Positions 44,144-56,393 are shown, numbered from the stretch's first letter. The stretch is DNA of 64,000 nt from Aspidapion aeneum (GCA_963576565.1 OY755039.1:72496771-72560770); one strand, 5' to 3'. A program made the numbers and translations. The notes: generated by a model from the letters alone, not told the origin.

Positions 44144-47100
44144 TAAGAGCCCAGTAGGATTTTGGGCTTGAATTGCAAACCGATACTCACATATATCAGT
44201 CGATTCGTCATAAGACCATGTCCAAAAAAAAATGGAGATACCTGCGAAAATCCTGCATAAACAACCCGCCATCTTTGTTTAAAGATGGCGAAAATGAGTT
44301 TGAATCAAATGTACGTAACTTTCTTATTATTTTATCGATTTTACTCAAACAAATTGTAATTAGCTTCTACTATAATGGTCTTTCCAAAACACTATCAATA
44401 CTTTGATTTTTATTGGTCTCTATACTGTAAATTCTGTAATTTCTTCAAATACACTGTTTTTTTTTAGGTTTTTTGATTTTTTATAGAAAACTATTGGTTT
44501 TACAAAAAAAACATAAAAACTAAAAAATATGCAGATTGTTAAGATGTATTCATGGTGTGTCTAATATTTCCTGTAGGTTAAGCGGTTTTTGAGTTACACT
44601 AAAAAAACCACGAAATTGGCCTATACCTACCCCCAGGTACAAAATTTTCAGGTTTTCACCAAAGTCATGAAAGTTACTAAAAAACCATATGAATCGAAAA
44701 AGGATGTCAAACTGAATAAGAAACGGCTATTAGTTTTAAACAGAAACTGATACTGAGGTAGATATGGCGGCTTAAACATGGCCGAAGCGTAATATACAGT
44801 TTAATTTTTGACAGTAATTTTTTTATGTAAGACGAACTTCTATGGGGTCAAAATGTACCCCAGCTAAAAGAACATTTAATTATCTTCAAAAAAGGATAGT
44901 ACACTTTTTGTCGTAAAGTTAATAGTTTTCCTGAAAAAAACAAAAAATATGCGGCATACATAATTCGATGTTTTCGTTCCATATAAGTACGACAAGGGCA
45001 TGGGTGCATTAAGGGAAAAAATAATTTATGCACAGATAAAAGAACCCGCAGTTACATATTAAAACTCAGTATCAAAAATCTTACTAAAGACATATTTGAT
45101 AATTTTCTGTTAAATTGACAGGTGGTCACGTGATTTTGAAAACTTCTTAACGGTTTGAGCTAGAGACTTGGTTCTTTTTTTGAATTGTAGACAAAAATAT
45201 CCGATCAAAATTAATCACCATGTTTTTAAATTGGCAAAAATATATACAGGGTACCCCAAAAGTCCGGGTCCACCCAAATAACTGCTAAACTATTGAAGAA
45301 AACTGAACCATATTTGGCAATGATCGATGACATTGAGAGATGTATTTTTGTGAAGGGAAAATCTGTAAAAAACTTAACTTTTTCAGTTTTTGTCAAAATT
45401 GACAAGTTTGTTGTTTAAACAAAAATCCTTATGAGAGATATTTTGTTTGAAAGGTCTTAGAGAGACCAAAATTATGTCAAAATCTTTCGACAGGGCTATT
45501 CATGATTGTTTAGTCAATACGGGTGTTTATATGTAAACTTGTCTTACTCTACCAACACGAATTAAAAAATCATCAATATATTCTCTTCGTCACTTTTAGT
45601 TTAGGACAATTACTTTTATTCAAAATAAAATATTGAATCAGTTAACCTTTAAGTGGTGCAACGCGGTATCACATACCGCTAGGAACTTTTAAATCAATGT
45701 AACTATTGAGATAAATGCCCCCAGTAACTGAGTGTCTCAGTACCTTATAAGGGTGTGTCGGTGCGTGCCTCTAGTCTATTGAGAGTACTCGAGGCTTACA
45801 CCGTAAGTGTAAAATTTTAATTTTTTAAGTTTTCTCATTTTTGCGTCTATAAACAAATATTTTTAACTATTCTTAAAATTGCAATCTTTTACAACCCAGG
45901 ACCATCTTGTATGCATACAGATGACCCAAAATTTAAATATTGGTGTCTTCAGCAGTTAAAAGAACAAGATGTGTTATTCAGCGATAATAAAGGGAGTCAT
46001 ATATCAGAAACTAACGAAACTAAAACAAAACAATGTTCCGATCAAGATAAAATCTAGTTCCGAAGATACAAATTGCGACCCAGCCTAAAATTACAACAAG
46101 GTGGCATGACATTTCGTTACTTTATTGACGGGGAAAAAGTAATCGCACGCCACTGTCCAGTATGTGTCTTCAATAGTTTAGCAGATATTTGGGTGGACCC
46201 GGACTTTTGGGGACCCTGTATATATTTTTGCAAATTTAAAAACATGCCAGTGGTGATTAATACAATACAAAAAAAGAACCAAGTCTCTAGCTCAAACCGT
46301 TAAGAAGTTGTCAAAATCACGTGACCACCTGTCAATTTAACAGAAAATTATCAAATATGTTTTTAGTAAGATTTTTGATTATGAGTTTTAATATGTAACT
46401 GCGGTTTCTTTTATCTGTGCATAAATTATTTTTTCCCTTAATGGACCCATGTCCTTGTCGTACTTATATGGAACGAAAACATCGAATTATGTATGCCGCA
46501 TATTTTTTGATTTTTTCAGGAAAACTATTAACTTTACGACAAAAAGTGTACTATCCTTTTTTGAAGATAATTAAATGGTCTTTTAGCGGGGGTACATTTT
46601 GACCCCATAGGGGTTCGTCTTACATAAAAAAATTACCCTCAAAAATTAAACTGTAAATTACGCTTCGGCCATGTTTAAGCTGCCATATCTACCTCAGTAT
46701 CAATTTCTGTTTAAAACTAATAGCCATTTCTTATTCAGCTTGACATCCTTTTCGATTCATATGGTTTTTTAGTAACTTTCATGACTTTGGTGAAAACCTG
46801 AAAATTTTGTACCTGGGGGTAGGTATAGGCCAATTTCGTGGTTTTTTAAATGTAACTCAAAAACCGCTTAACCTACAGGAAATATTAGACCCACCATGAA
46901 TACATCTTAACAATCTGCATGTTTTTTACTTTTTATGTTTTTTTTTGTAAAACCAATAGTTTCCTTTAAAAAATCAAAAAACCTAAAAAAAAAACAGTGT
47001 ATTTGAGGAAATTACCGAATTTACAGTATAGATACCAATAAAAAGCAAAGTATTGATAGTGTTTTGGAGAGTCCATTATAGTAGAAGCTAATCACAATTT

Positions 47101-47305
47101 GTTTGAGTAAAATCGATGTAATAATAAAAAAGTTACGTATATTTGATTCAAACTCCTTTTCGCCATCTTTAAACAAAGATGGCGGGTTGTTTATGCAGGA
47201 TTTTCGCATGTATCTCCATTTTTTGTTACATGATCTTATGACGAATCGACTAATATATGTGAGTATCGGTTTGCAATTCAAGCCCAAAATCCTACTGGGC
47301 TCTTA
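44144..47305. mobile_element. 3.2-kb palindromic element with ~1.1-kb arms
   Basis: 44144-45302 is repeated in inverted orientation at 46169-47305, visibly more than 90 percent identical, leaving a unique centre of about 870 bp. Outer ends are TAAGAGCCCAGTAGG and CCTACTGGGCTCTTA, so a TA target duplication with AGAGCCCAGTAGG ends is possible. Inner ends are CAGGGT-x-CCCCAAAAGTCC motifs with GGTCCACCC. Small frames in one arm (for example 44848-45033 minus and 46417-46602 plus) are mirror copies and not genes. The centre contains GTTAACCTTTAAGTGGTGC at 45641, like a piggyBac-type end, but no transposase. Confidence 0.88.
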
Positions 47306-47940
47306 TACTATTATATACAAATAAACGGAATTCTTGTTCCCAAGTTTATTTTTATTAATAAAACATAACTTATTTAACACAATTTCAAGCCGAGTATCCC
47401 TTTATGTAAAGTTTTTAAGAGTTTTACAAACTCGTTTAAGATTATTTACATTGTTAAATTGGCATTGTCGCATTTTAAACTTGTGCGACAAACAACCTGC
47501 TTATGGTTTGTTAATAAGCTTTCTTTATTAATTCAATGCTCTATGGTAAAATCCAATCCAATAGATAGAATAAATTTTTTTTTTTTTATATTTTTAGACA
47601 ATAACGCTTGTTTACTACTACTGCTGCTACTACTTTGTCAATTTGGCCCTCTTTTCCAACCTACTTATGTCCATGAGTATTTGTAATTTAAATTTTATTT
47701 AACACATTTACTTTACATGTAGTGCTGTGCAAGGAAATGAACCCTTTGCGCATTTTCACAACTAAAAAAAGAGATTACATAAGCTGTTTCCACAAAATTG
47801 GTACTGCCTATTTGCTAGGTCTTGTGAGGAAAGCTTATCTAGATAAAAATCTTGGACCAATAAGGAGGATACTACTTACCATGGCATTTCATCTGCAAAT
47901 TTTGAGTCAGTTGTTACCCACTTGACTAGTATCAAGACTA

Positions 47941-48190
47941 GCAGTGGCGGATCCAGTGGGGCCCCTTCCCCCCCTCTCAGACATATTACTTATTTTAGAG
48001 TACGCGCGGCGAGAGTTGAAGCCACCCACGTCACGGCTGAGGGGGATTTACTGGCCCCGTCTCTAGCTTGTAATTGGCTGTTTCGGAGATCCATAGGCGT
48101 TAGTTTATTTTACCGCTATAAATTATTATGTGTAATTTATTCCGCACGGCACTGTCCGACCTCAAGTAGGCGTATACCAAGATAAAATTA
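47941..48190. other. dispersed-element end with GTGGCGGATCCAG motif
   Basis: CAGTGGCGGATCCAGTGGGG at 47943 followed by a C-rich tract is a recurrent end motif; related forms occur at 55840, 56837 and 59066. Downstream to 48190 the DNA is GC-richer than its surroundings. Confidence 0.5.
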
Positions 48191-48268
48191 ATGACGTGCG
48201 TGGCACCAACTCTTGCCGCGTCTACTCTACCTATCTAGTTCTCAGAATAATTTAACATTTTTTTTTAG

Positions 48269-48347
48269 CTAAGGGACGTGCAGGCTGTAGGAACGAAATT
48301 TGGTCATGTTTTATTTCCGAAAGAGAAAAAGACTTTACTTAAAGAAT
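48269..48347 (+). CDS. YIPF6: YIPF6 orthologue, second visible exon
   Basis: 79 bases between TTTTTTTTAG and GTAAGT. In phase with the previous exon it reads LRDVQAVGTKFGHVLFPKEK...LLKE plus one base, matching the strongly conserved RD-x-x-AVG-x-KF-x-HVL-x-P segment of YIPF6 just before the first transmembrane helix. The leftover T joins GG of the next exon to make the conserved Trp. Confidence 0.9.
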
Positions 48348-48466
48348 GTAAGTTCTTTTCATATAATTGAAGGTGTTCTGTTAATTTTCTTGAGCTTCAT
48401 TTTTGCTTTTGGTCTAAATTAATTAATAGTTAAGGGAAGATTTCGAAAAATCCACTTTCTAGAAGC

Positions 48467-50503
48467 ATTTTATATTACTTTTTGGCAAATGGTCAATTCC
48501 CCCTTTTTCGACCCCGCTGAATCCGAATATTCTTCTTGCCACCTCGAAATGTTGAAAGGGGCTGACAGATTCAAGATGGCGTCCAACGGCGGCGAAATTT
48601 TAAATTGCCGCTGTTAAGCCCAAATTGACACAGTGTCCATTCAAAATATATATTTATATAACAAAAAAATAGTATAATATTAAACTTTTAAACGGCTGCA
48701 AAAACCTCCAAAAACCTCCCCAGACCCGCAATATCTGAAAGTTTGAGATTTTTCAAATTTTCTTAAAAACCAAGCTTGTATACTTTATCGTAGAGAACAA
48801 AATTCCCTTTTTAACAAGGTATAGTTCAATGGAGTTAGACTGACAATAAACTTTCCTGTGGCGTCCGTTAATTGAAGTAATTTAAAAAATTTGAAAAGAT
48901 ACCCATGTTTTACCCAGGATTTTTTTAAAAACTAATGTCTACAGAAAAGCATGTGTTATATTTTGTAATAGTCAATAAAATTTCCTTTAAAATGATGTAT
49001 GCTTGGGTTGGTTTCATAATTAAAACGTTAGGGGCACCCGTAAATGAAATCAATTTAAAAAAAAAACAGAAAACAAACCATTTTTGTTACACGGTTTATC
49101 TAATTTTCTCAGAAACTTAGCTTAATATGAAAAAATATATACTATCCTACTTTATTGTAGACAGTGAAATTCCCTTTTCACAATGTAAAACTCGGTAAGG
49201 TTTGACTTCTTACAAACTGTCCAGCGACGTCCGTAAATGGTGATTTAAAAAAAAAACATGTTTTTCACACATTTTATTCAATGTTCTTAAAAACCAGGCT
49301 CTTTATCAAAAAAGGTGTTTTACACTTCGTGATAGACAATATTTTTTTTTCAAACGGATTATAACAGAGTGAAAGTTATTTCATAGTTAAAGTCACCAAA
49401 CAATTTTCTTAAAAACTAAACTTCTTACGACAAAATGTCTTTCTAACTTTTCGGTGGATAATGAAATTTCCTTTTAAACGGTGTATCACAAAATGTGATA
49501 GAAAATATGGGACGCCCGTATATTAGGGTCACTCTCAAAAATTACCAAAAAAACATTTTTGTAAAATTTTCATACAAACGAAGGTCTATAGGATAGAGTA
49601 AGTTAAGAAGTATTTTTTTCCTAAGAATCTTATTTTTCTTTAAAAATACATAAAATATGTAACAAAAATTGATTATTTTGGTTATTTTTCAAAATTTATT
49701 TTTATAAGTACGCCCCTGGAGACTTTCCTGTAACATAAATCCTGCATTATATTACAGCTTCTAAAAGGAAATTATATTCTCTACAATACATATTTTTTCA
49801 CAAGAAGTGTAGTTTTTGAGAAAATTTTATAAAACCTATAATAAACATGTTTTTTTCGAAATAATCCCAATTTACGGACGCCACTGAAGAGCTACTTGCT
49901 TTCCTTAACCTTATCGACCCATATATCATTGTAAAGGGATATCTATTCTCCACAAAAAACTCTTTTTTGCAATTTTCGACAAAAAGGTTAGTTTTTAAAA
50001 AATTTGAATAAAACTGAAAAAAAAAACAGGGTTTGGGGGGGATTTTCGCCGCCCTATCGATACTATATTCGGATTCAGGAGAGTACGCCCCTGGAGACTT
50101 TCCTGTGACATAAACCCTGCATTGTATTACAGCTTCTAAAAATAAATTATATTCTCTACAATACATATTTTTTCACAAGAAGTGTAGTTTTTAAGAACAT
50201 TTTATAAAACCTATAATAAACATGTTTTTTTCGAAATAATCCCAATTTATGGATGCCACTGAAGAGCTACTTGCTTTTCTTAACCTTATCGACCCATACA
50301 TCATTGGAAACGGAATTCTATTCTCCACAAAAAACTGTTTTTTGCAATTTTCGACAAAAAAGTTAGTTTTCGAGAAAATTGAATAAAACTGAAAAAAATA
50401 ACCGGGTTTGGGGGGGATTTTCGCCGTCCCTGTTGATACTATATTCGGATTCAGCGGAGTTGAATTAGGGGGAAATAGTTTGTTGTCAAAAAATAATATG
50501 ATT
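48467..50503. mobile_element. 2-kb foldback array in YIPF6 intron
   Basis: CCGCTGAATCCGAATAT at 48514-48530 is inverted at 50441-50457, with weaker inverted similarity outwards to about 48467 and 50503. Inside, degenerate ~165-bp units (marker TTCTTAAAAACTAAACTTCT) run forward to about 49560. Inverted units follow, organised as a 375-bp tandem duplication (TACGCCCCTGGAGACTTTCC at 49709 and 50084). No gene. Confidence 0.78.
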
Positions 50504-50817
50504 TGCTTTCAGGCCGAAACGGAGCCTTTTTAAATGTTTTGCTATAAGCCTATAGTTGAGGATCTATGAAAGTTAGACCATGTCATAGCTATAAAAATTA
50601 GTGTTGCTTTGTATACATATATAGTTTGACCCTTTATATGGATATCATAAACGCAGCGAGCTTTTAAATTATGAATAAATCACTTGCCTATTAAAGAAAG
50701 ATCTGAAGGTGGGCGTGAGGTTGGACACGGAAAGTCTATGGACAGTCGTTTTTTATTGGTATTCGGTTGAGATTTTCGGTAGCCCTCGTGTCAGTTTGTA
50801 TCGTGCTTGCGCTGGCG

Positions 50818-51085
50818 TTAGATCGCATATCGCTGCTTTGCTTTGATAGTGGCACAACTAAAAGAAATGCGTTTTTGCGTTTTCTGTTTTGCGTGAACCT
50901 TTATCATTTTCATAAAATATTTTCCTTATTGTCTATTTCAAGCATGGGTAAGTTATTGATTGTTTTTATTAAAGCAAAAAAAAATATAAATATTTGCCTT
51001 GCCATTATTTTTAAAAAGCGTTTCTTGCAAGTTATCATTTCCAGTTATGCCACTATCAAAGCAAGGCAGCGATATGATGATACGT
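50818..51085. repeat. inverted repeat around a 180-bp spacer
   Basis: ATCGCTGCTTTGCTTTGATA (about 50828) and its inverted near-match TATCAAAGCAAGGCAGCGAT (about 51054); arms about 40 bp. Possible MITE ends. Confidence 0.75.
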
Positions 51086-51240
51086 CCAGTGTGGATTAGA
51101 AAAAAAAAATTACCTTTTTTAAAAATTTACAGTTTTTACTGGCCTGAACTTATATTTTAAAAGTAAAATAAAAGCTTTTCAAGTTCATAATTTAAATTAA
51201 TTATTTTTATTTTAATAACAACTTTTAAAATGAACATTTA

Positions 51241-51599
51241 ATCATAACAAAAACATTTCATGTAAAAAAAGCCAAGTACGCAAAAATGGTATTCCGTAAA
51301 AAAAATTGAGATAAAAGTACGGCCCAGTTCTCCAATAAAAATTTCAAAATGAAATGTTTTTACTAGCTTAGAAATGTTTTTTTTAACTTTGCTATTACAG
51401 CCAAACTTCTTTATGTTTAATTTAGCACTGTGCCTAAGAGCCATTTTCATCCATAATAGCCATATTTCCAAATTAGTAAGAACCTTTAATTTTGAAATTT
51501 GTATTGGAGAACTTGGTTTTACTTTTATCTCAATTCTTTTTACGGAATATCATTTTCGCGTACTTGGCTTTTGTTTACATGAAATGTTTTTGTTATGAT
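51241..51599. mobile_element. 359-bp foldback MITE
   Basis: Arms of about 130 bp (ATCATAACAAAAACATTTCA at the left, inverted at the right) and TTTA on both sides (51237-51240, 51600-51603) as a 4-bp target duplication. Frames on either strand are mirror images and not genes. Confidence 0.88.
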
Positions 51600-51699
51600 T
51601 TTACTCCTTTTTTAAAAGATTTGGATAATATTTAAGTTTTAAAGTAGTAAGGTATGCGGAATATTGTTCATAACTTTTTCAATGCCTTATTAAAAGTTT

Positions 51700-52080
51700 T
51701 AAGGTTTTTTAAATTTTTTCCTATAGTTTCATCATAGTTCCTGTCAGTCTTCCAAAAAAGCTTCTCTAGCGTTTCTGGAAGTGGGCAATGTTACTTTTAC
51801 ATACATAGGTAAGGCAAGTAAATTAAAATTTTGGGGTTTTGAAATTTATTCCTATAGTTTTATCATATTTCCTATCAGTCTGCCAACGCTCAGCTCTCTA
51901 GCGCTTCTGGAAGTGGGCAATGTTACTTTTACATAACTTTACATGTATAGGGGAGGGGAGTACATTAGAATTTTGGGTTTTTTTGATTAATTTTTTCCAA
52001 GGGTTTGGTCATAATTTCGATCAGTCTGCCACATTTCAGCTTTGTAGCATGTCTGAAAGTACAGTAAAATTTTAATGATC
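51700..52080. repeat. three diverged ~132-147-bp tandem copies
   Basis: TATAGTTTCATCATAGTTCC (about 51721) and its variants at about 51853 and 52002 are each followed by TCAGTCTGCC and, in the first two, CTGGAAGTGGGCAATGTTAC. Confidence 0.75.
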
Positions 52081-53028
52081 TATTCATGAGTAAGTGAGTG
52101 GCAATTTTCAGGTTTTTTGAAATTTCGTAATTACTTTACTACTTTATGGAAGTCCATGAAACTTGGAGGGGTTAACTCTATGAAGATCTACGACTGTGCA
52201 AAGTTTGAATTTCTCATTCCGAAGTAGAGTTTTAGATAGGTCTAATATGGGCTGAAATGTTTCAAGAAAAGATGGTACAGCAGTTTACGCGAACTTGGCG
52301 TGGTACTACCGTGCCCCCAGATATTGTGGTTCTGTGAATGTAAAAGAAATATATTGAACTATATTTCTACAGCAAAATCATTTTTGTTATGACCACCCAC
52401 GGGGAGACTTTGGATATCGTAACTAAACTCTCCCCATTTCGTCCAGTGTGTTCCCTCTGTATTTTTATTTGTACTTATTTTGGAGACCAAAGGCCAAGGA
52501 AAACAAAAAAGGGCCCATAATGAGTTTTTCCTTACATAATGCCCCAGGTTTAATATAATTGTCCAATGTTTAAGTTACTTTTTTTTAGTTGTATTTTTAA
52601 GAATAATTTTTAAAGTAAATATATTTGCTATGATTCTGCCATAAGTGTCCAATGTATCCCTAATAAAGGGGAGAGATTGGACACTTGCAACTTGTTGAAA
52701 ATACATATTTTTAATGAAATATTAGAAAACTGCTAAAAAGTGTCCAAACTCACCCCACCCTTCGCTACCTCTCTACTCTCTTTCCATCCACCGGATGGCA
52801 CGGAGCCACTTTCATAGATTATCACCTATATATAGTTTGTTTTTTTGATTCTGGCGGTTCGTCATTGAATTTTTTTTATTTATTATAATGTAAATATATA
52901 TAGGCATTATTGTTGAGAAATCAGTTTTCTTTTTTCTTTGCCAAGAAAAAAGTATTTTACATAAATAATTATATGTTAATGTGAATTTAAATAAAAAGGA
53001 AATCATATCTTTTTTTTCTTAATTTTAG

Positions 53029-53071
53029 GGGATTTGTGGGGCCCCTTGATGTTGTGTACTTTTATGGCAAT
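53029..53071 (+). CDS. YIPF6: YIPF6 orthologue, third visible exon (TM helix 1)
   Basis: 43 bases between TTAATTTTAG and GTAAGT. Joined in phase to the previous exon it gives WDLWGPLMLCTFMA, the conserved start of the first membrane helix of YIPF6 (DLWGPL block). It ends two bases into a codon. The remaining four helices were looked for downstream to 64000 and not found, so the gene probably continues past the window through another large intron. Confidence 0.9.
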
Positions 53072-53222
53072 GTAAGTATACTATACCATATTCATCTATA
53101 AGCTAGCGCAGCCTTGACAGGTTTATTGAAATTTCTGAGCTTATTAAAATTTGGTTTTTAACAATTCAAATTTTAAAAAATATATACATATTTTAGATAT
53201 TCTCCTTTAGTTATAGTGTATC

Positions 53223-53295
53223 CTAGAGTCCCTGTATGTTGACATATTTGGATATATATAATATATCCAAATATGTCAACATACAGGGACTCTAG
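53223..53295. repeat. perfect 35-bp-arm palindrome
   Basis: CTAGAGTCCCTGTATGTTGA begins the left arm (53223-53257) and its exact inverse ends the right arm (53261-53295) with a 3-base loop. It lies 150 bp after YIPF6 exon 53029-53071. Confidence 0.95.
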
Positions 53296-53471
53296 TGTAT
53301 CCATATTAGTTTTAATCATAGAGAAAATAATAAAAGAGTGCTTAATTCTATGGTTCAAAAGCGGCAACAAGTTTACGCTAGCGCCACCCTTGGCTACTGG
53401 AAGAATTAAGAATGCGCGGGCGGGCTCGGCGGGCTTTTTAAATGATTTTTTTCTTAGTAAAGGTGCTATTT

Positions 53472-53597
53472 TGAGGTCAGGCTAATTTCATGTATGCGAA
53501 AAGAATTTGGATATCAAAAATATTTTAATTTTAGTCATGTAAACCTGTAAGATATCCAAACTTTTTCCGCATTCATAAAAATTTGCATGACCTCGAA
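53472..53597. mobile_element. 126-bp MITE with ~45-bp inverted ends
   Basis: GAGGTCAGGCTAATTTCATG at the left and CATAAAAATTTGCATGACCTC at the right, inverted near-matches; GGATATC/GATATCC lie at the inner edges. Confidence 0.85.
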
Positions 53598-55354
53598 AAT
53601 GTAATACTTAAATAAAAAACAATGTTTTTTAAAAAATGTAATATTTATTTTTTTAAAAATGAGAACTGTTTTAGAAAAATCTAAAAATATTTAACAAATA
53701 TAATGCTTTTTCTTAAATGTATAAACTAGGTATTTATATTACAAAACACTGTGGATTTTTAGAAAACTTAAAAATAGTTAAACATGTACCACCTAATAAT
53801 CCTTAATAAAACCAATATTTTAAAAAAATAAGAACACACTTTTACAGTCTTCAATTTTCTAATTTCTAGGTTTATGTGGAATTGCTCAAATGTTGTAATG
53901 TAATTTTCATATATTCTTCACAATATCCATTCTCCAATCCATTTTTTAATAATAAAGGTGGCCACATAATGATGTTATCCCATTGTTGATTGTTGCGTTG
54001 GATAACTAAAAAGCAAAAAAAAAAGCTGCCAGGGGACTCATAATAGTAGGTATTTTATACAGGTGTTAATAAAGTATGTCGCCAAGCTTCAGAGGATTAC
54101 CTTGAGTGATTTTAAGAAAAAAAACTTTGTATAACCATGCTTAGTTTTTGAGATATGGGTTATTAAAATATTAGTTTTTTGTTTGCTTTTTATTTATAAC
54201 TCGTGCAGTTTTTGAGATATTTAGCTCAAATCTGGAATATGTTGTTGTTTTGTTACAAGGCATACATCATTAAGCATGTCAAATATTAGGAAAAACTACA
54301 GGGTAATTTTTTTCCGCGGTCATGCCCCCTTTTTTCTTCAGAACTTTTTTGCAGTAAGTTATTGGCAGATTTAAAAATGTAAAATGAATTCCTTGTTTTA
54401 TTCAGAAATTTTTTGATCTGCAATATTTTTATCTATAACCATATTTCAGAAAAAAAAAACAAAATAAAATAACTTGTATCTTCAATTGCTATTTAGAAAT
54501 TACATAAAACTCGCATAAAATTAAAATAATGCAGAGTACAAATTTTCCTTTTTTGTCTTTTCTTGGAAACAGTTAGAGTTACAAAAAATTGCAGAAGATC
54601 AAAAAGTTTCTGAGGAAAGGTGGCTGTTGCCTCCCCCACCCCAATAAGCCTTTGTGTCGACTCTGTCTGAAATATGTGTTTATATGTAATATAATTTCAG
54701 GGGCTAACCAAATTTTTAAGGGGAGCTTAGCTCTTGAAGCTCTGCCCTAAGTACACTTTGGGCCTATTCTTAAATTATGTAATTGACCCACCTCCAATCT
54801 CTGTACAGAATTTTCAAGAAACAAAATACATTAAAAAAAAGTTATGTGTAATACAAGGCCAAACACTGCTACCCCTTTGAGCATTAATTTTGAACATATA
54901 ATTATTATGTTAAATGGCATTATGTATTTTAAGAATAGGCCCTAGTATGGGTGTGGAAAGAGACAGAACTTATTAACCAATATTTCTCTATTACTTACCT
55001 AAATGAAAAATCATTTGCAACCAAGCAGTGTGTACTCAATGTGATTGTAATGATCCATACAAATCCATAATGTCTGTGTACCTAAAAAGTAAAAGCACTA
55101 GCTAGAATTACGTTCAAACACTAAACTAAAAGACAGAAGCCTAAGGATTTTTAGACATTTTCCATATATTTCATGAATAAAGGAGATGAGAGGATTTGTC
55201 TTTTGAGTGTTTGTGTTGTCTGAATGTGAATGTCCTTAACTAAAAACAAATAAGTGCCTACTAGAATTAATTAAATTTAAGTAAAATAGATTTGATACCA
55301 TTTAACATTCAAGTCGAAACTATGCACATTTTATAAGAACTTAACATTGATATA
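53598..55354. other. AT-rich spacer, no gene seen
   Basis: Includes TTTTTGAGATAT motifs (about 54157 and 54211) of a dispersed repeat. No exon of YIPF6 was recognised. Confidence 0.4.
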
Positions 55355-55465
55355 AGTGTAACATAACATTTATAAGAGTATAACATAACTTTTTATAAGA
55401 GTATAGCACAAGATTTATAAGAGTATAACATATAAATTTCTAAAAGTATAACATAACACATCTAT
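55355..55465. repeat. short ATAAGAGTATAACAT minisatellite
   Basis: Four or five variable copies of TTTATAAGAGTATAACATAA. Confidence 0.85.
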
Positions 55466-55841
55466 AATAGGTGTGGCTTAAAATTAATTAGATTAAAACA
55501 TTTATGACAATAATAATGTTATGATCATTTTGTGATATTATATAAGATATATAAGTAGGTAGATATAATGAAAAAAAAAGTATTATAGTATATGTAAACT
55601 TGACCAGTATTCTCCCGACGAGCTACCATGCAGCTCAGGGACAGTACTTCAATTGTATTAGGAATTTGTAACGAAACTTTGAAAATAAATTGAAATTTGA
55701 AATAACTGTGTCTCAGGTCCCCCAAAGACCTATTCTTGGGTGCACTACTGACTAAAATATCTACTAAAACTAAAAATAAAAAATGCCGAAAAGGCAATAC
55801 ATCAATAATAACAAAATTATATATACAATGACCCATAAGAA

Positions 55842-56013
55842 GGTGCGGATCTACGGAAGGGGAAATTCCCCCCTCCCCCCCCCCCCAAACCTCAAACTAT
55901 ATTAAGTTTTTACATACAGAATACACATCCTGGTCACAATGCAAAACTGTTTTATGCAATATTTATTATGATATCTACCCCCCCTAAATAAAGTTCCTAG
56001 ATCCACCCCTGCC
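55842..56013. mobile_element. MITE-like repeat with GTG-GGATCTA ends
   Basis: GGTGCGGATCTACGGAAGGGG at the left and CCTAGATCCACCCCTGCC at the right are imperfect inverted ends; internal C and G tracts. Confidence 0.55.
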
Positions 56014-56018
56014 ATAAC

Positions 56019-56160
56019 TGAGGGGTGAACAGCTGAACAAAATTTGTACACCATCCTACAGGACTCAAATAAATTCTTGGTCCTGTAGTGTATTTTAGTG
56101 TCCTGTGGAGTCTTGTTAAAAAAATTTGTAAACCTGCTGTGGACAGATGATCACCCCTCC
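56019..56160. mobile_element. hAT-like MITE, second copy
   Basis: GAGGGGTGAACAGCTG at the left and CAGATGATCACCCCTC at the right. The interior (AAATTTGTACACC, CCTACAGGACTC, GGTCCTGTAGTGTATT) matches the family of 24795-24938. No clear target duplication. Confidence 0.78.
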
Positions 56161-56261
56161 CGAACACACAATGCACCAATACTAAGTTGACACATTTTAT
56201 CTAAAACCAATGTATATGTTCAGTGTCAATCTGTATAACAAGTATATAAATCGACCCTAAC

Positions 56262-56393
56262 TTCAATAACATAAATTATCTTTCTTACCTTGTCTTAGTC
56301 ACAAAACAAGACCATTTTTGTCTGATATTCAATAACATAAATTATCTTTCTTACCTTGTCTTAGTCACAAAACAAGACCATTTTTGTCTGATA
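56262..56393. repeat. perfect 66-bp tandem duplication
   Basis: TTCAATAACATAAATTATCT starts identical copies at 56262 and 56328. Confidence 0.97.

Larger units (their letters stand above)
42211..48268 (+). other. YIPF6: YIPF6 intron, 6.1 kb
   Basis: Starts GTAAGG and ends TTTTTTTTAG. It contains a MITE scrap, a TG microsatellite, the palindromic element 44144-47305 and a dispersed-element end at 47941. No coding exon was seen in it. Confidence 0.8.
48348..53028 (+). other. YIPF6: YIPF6 intron, 4.7 kb
   Basis: Starts GTAAGT and ends TTAATTTTAG. It contains the foldback array 48467-50503, an inverted repeat at 50818-51085, a 359-bp MITE and a three-copy repeat. No coding exon was seen in it. 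Confidence 0.8.

Noticed and set aside
45600..46070. piggyBac element in the loop of the palindromic element
   Set aside because: TTAACCTTTAAGTGGTGC resembles a piggyBac end, but no second end or transposase frame was found; noted only within the element.
44173..47287. Paired small ORFs in the palindromic element
   Set aside because: They are mirror images in the two arms, without domain or conserved start; explained by the inverted repeat.
51238..51598. Paired small ORFs on opposite strands
   Set aside because: Both lie in the arms of the 359-bp MITE and mirror each other.
55525..55836. 103-codon minus-strand ORF as a host gene
   Set aside because: Hydrophobic, AT-rich, no exon borders or recognisable domain; a LINE 3' end is possible but not shown.
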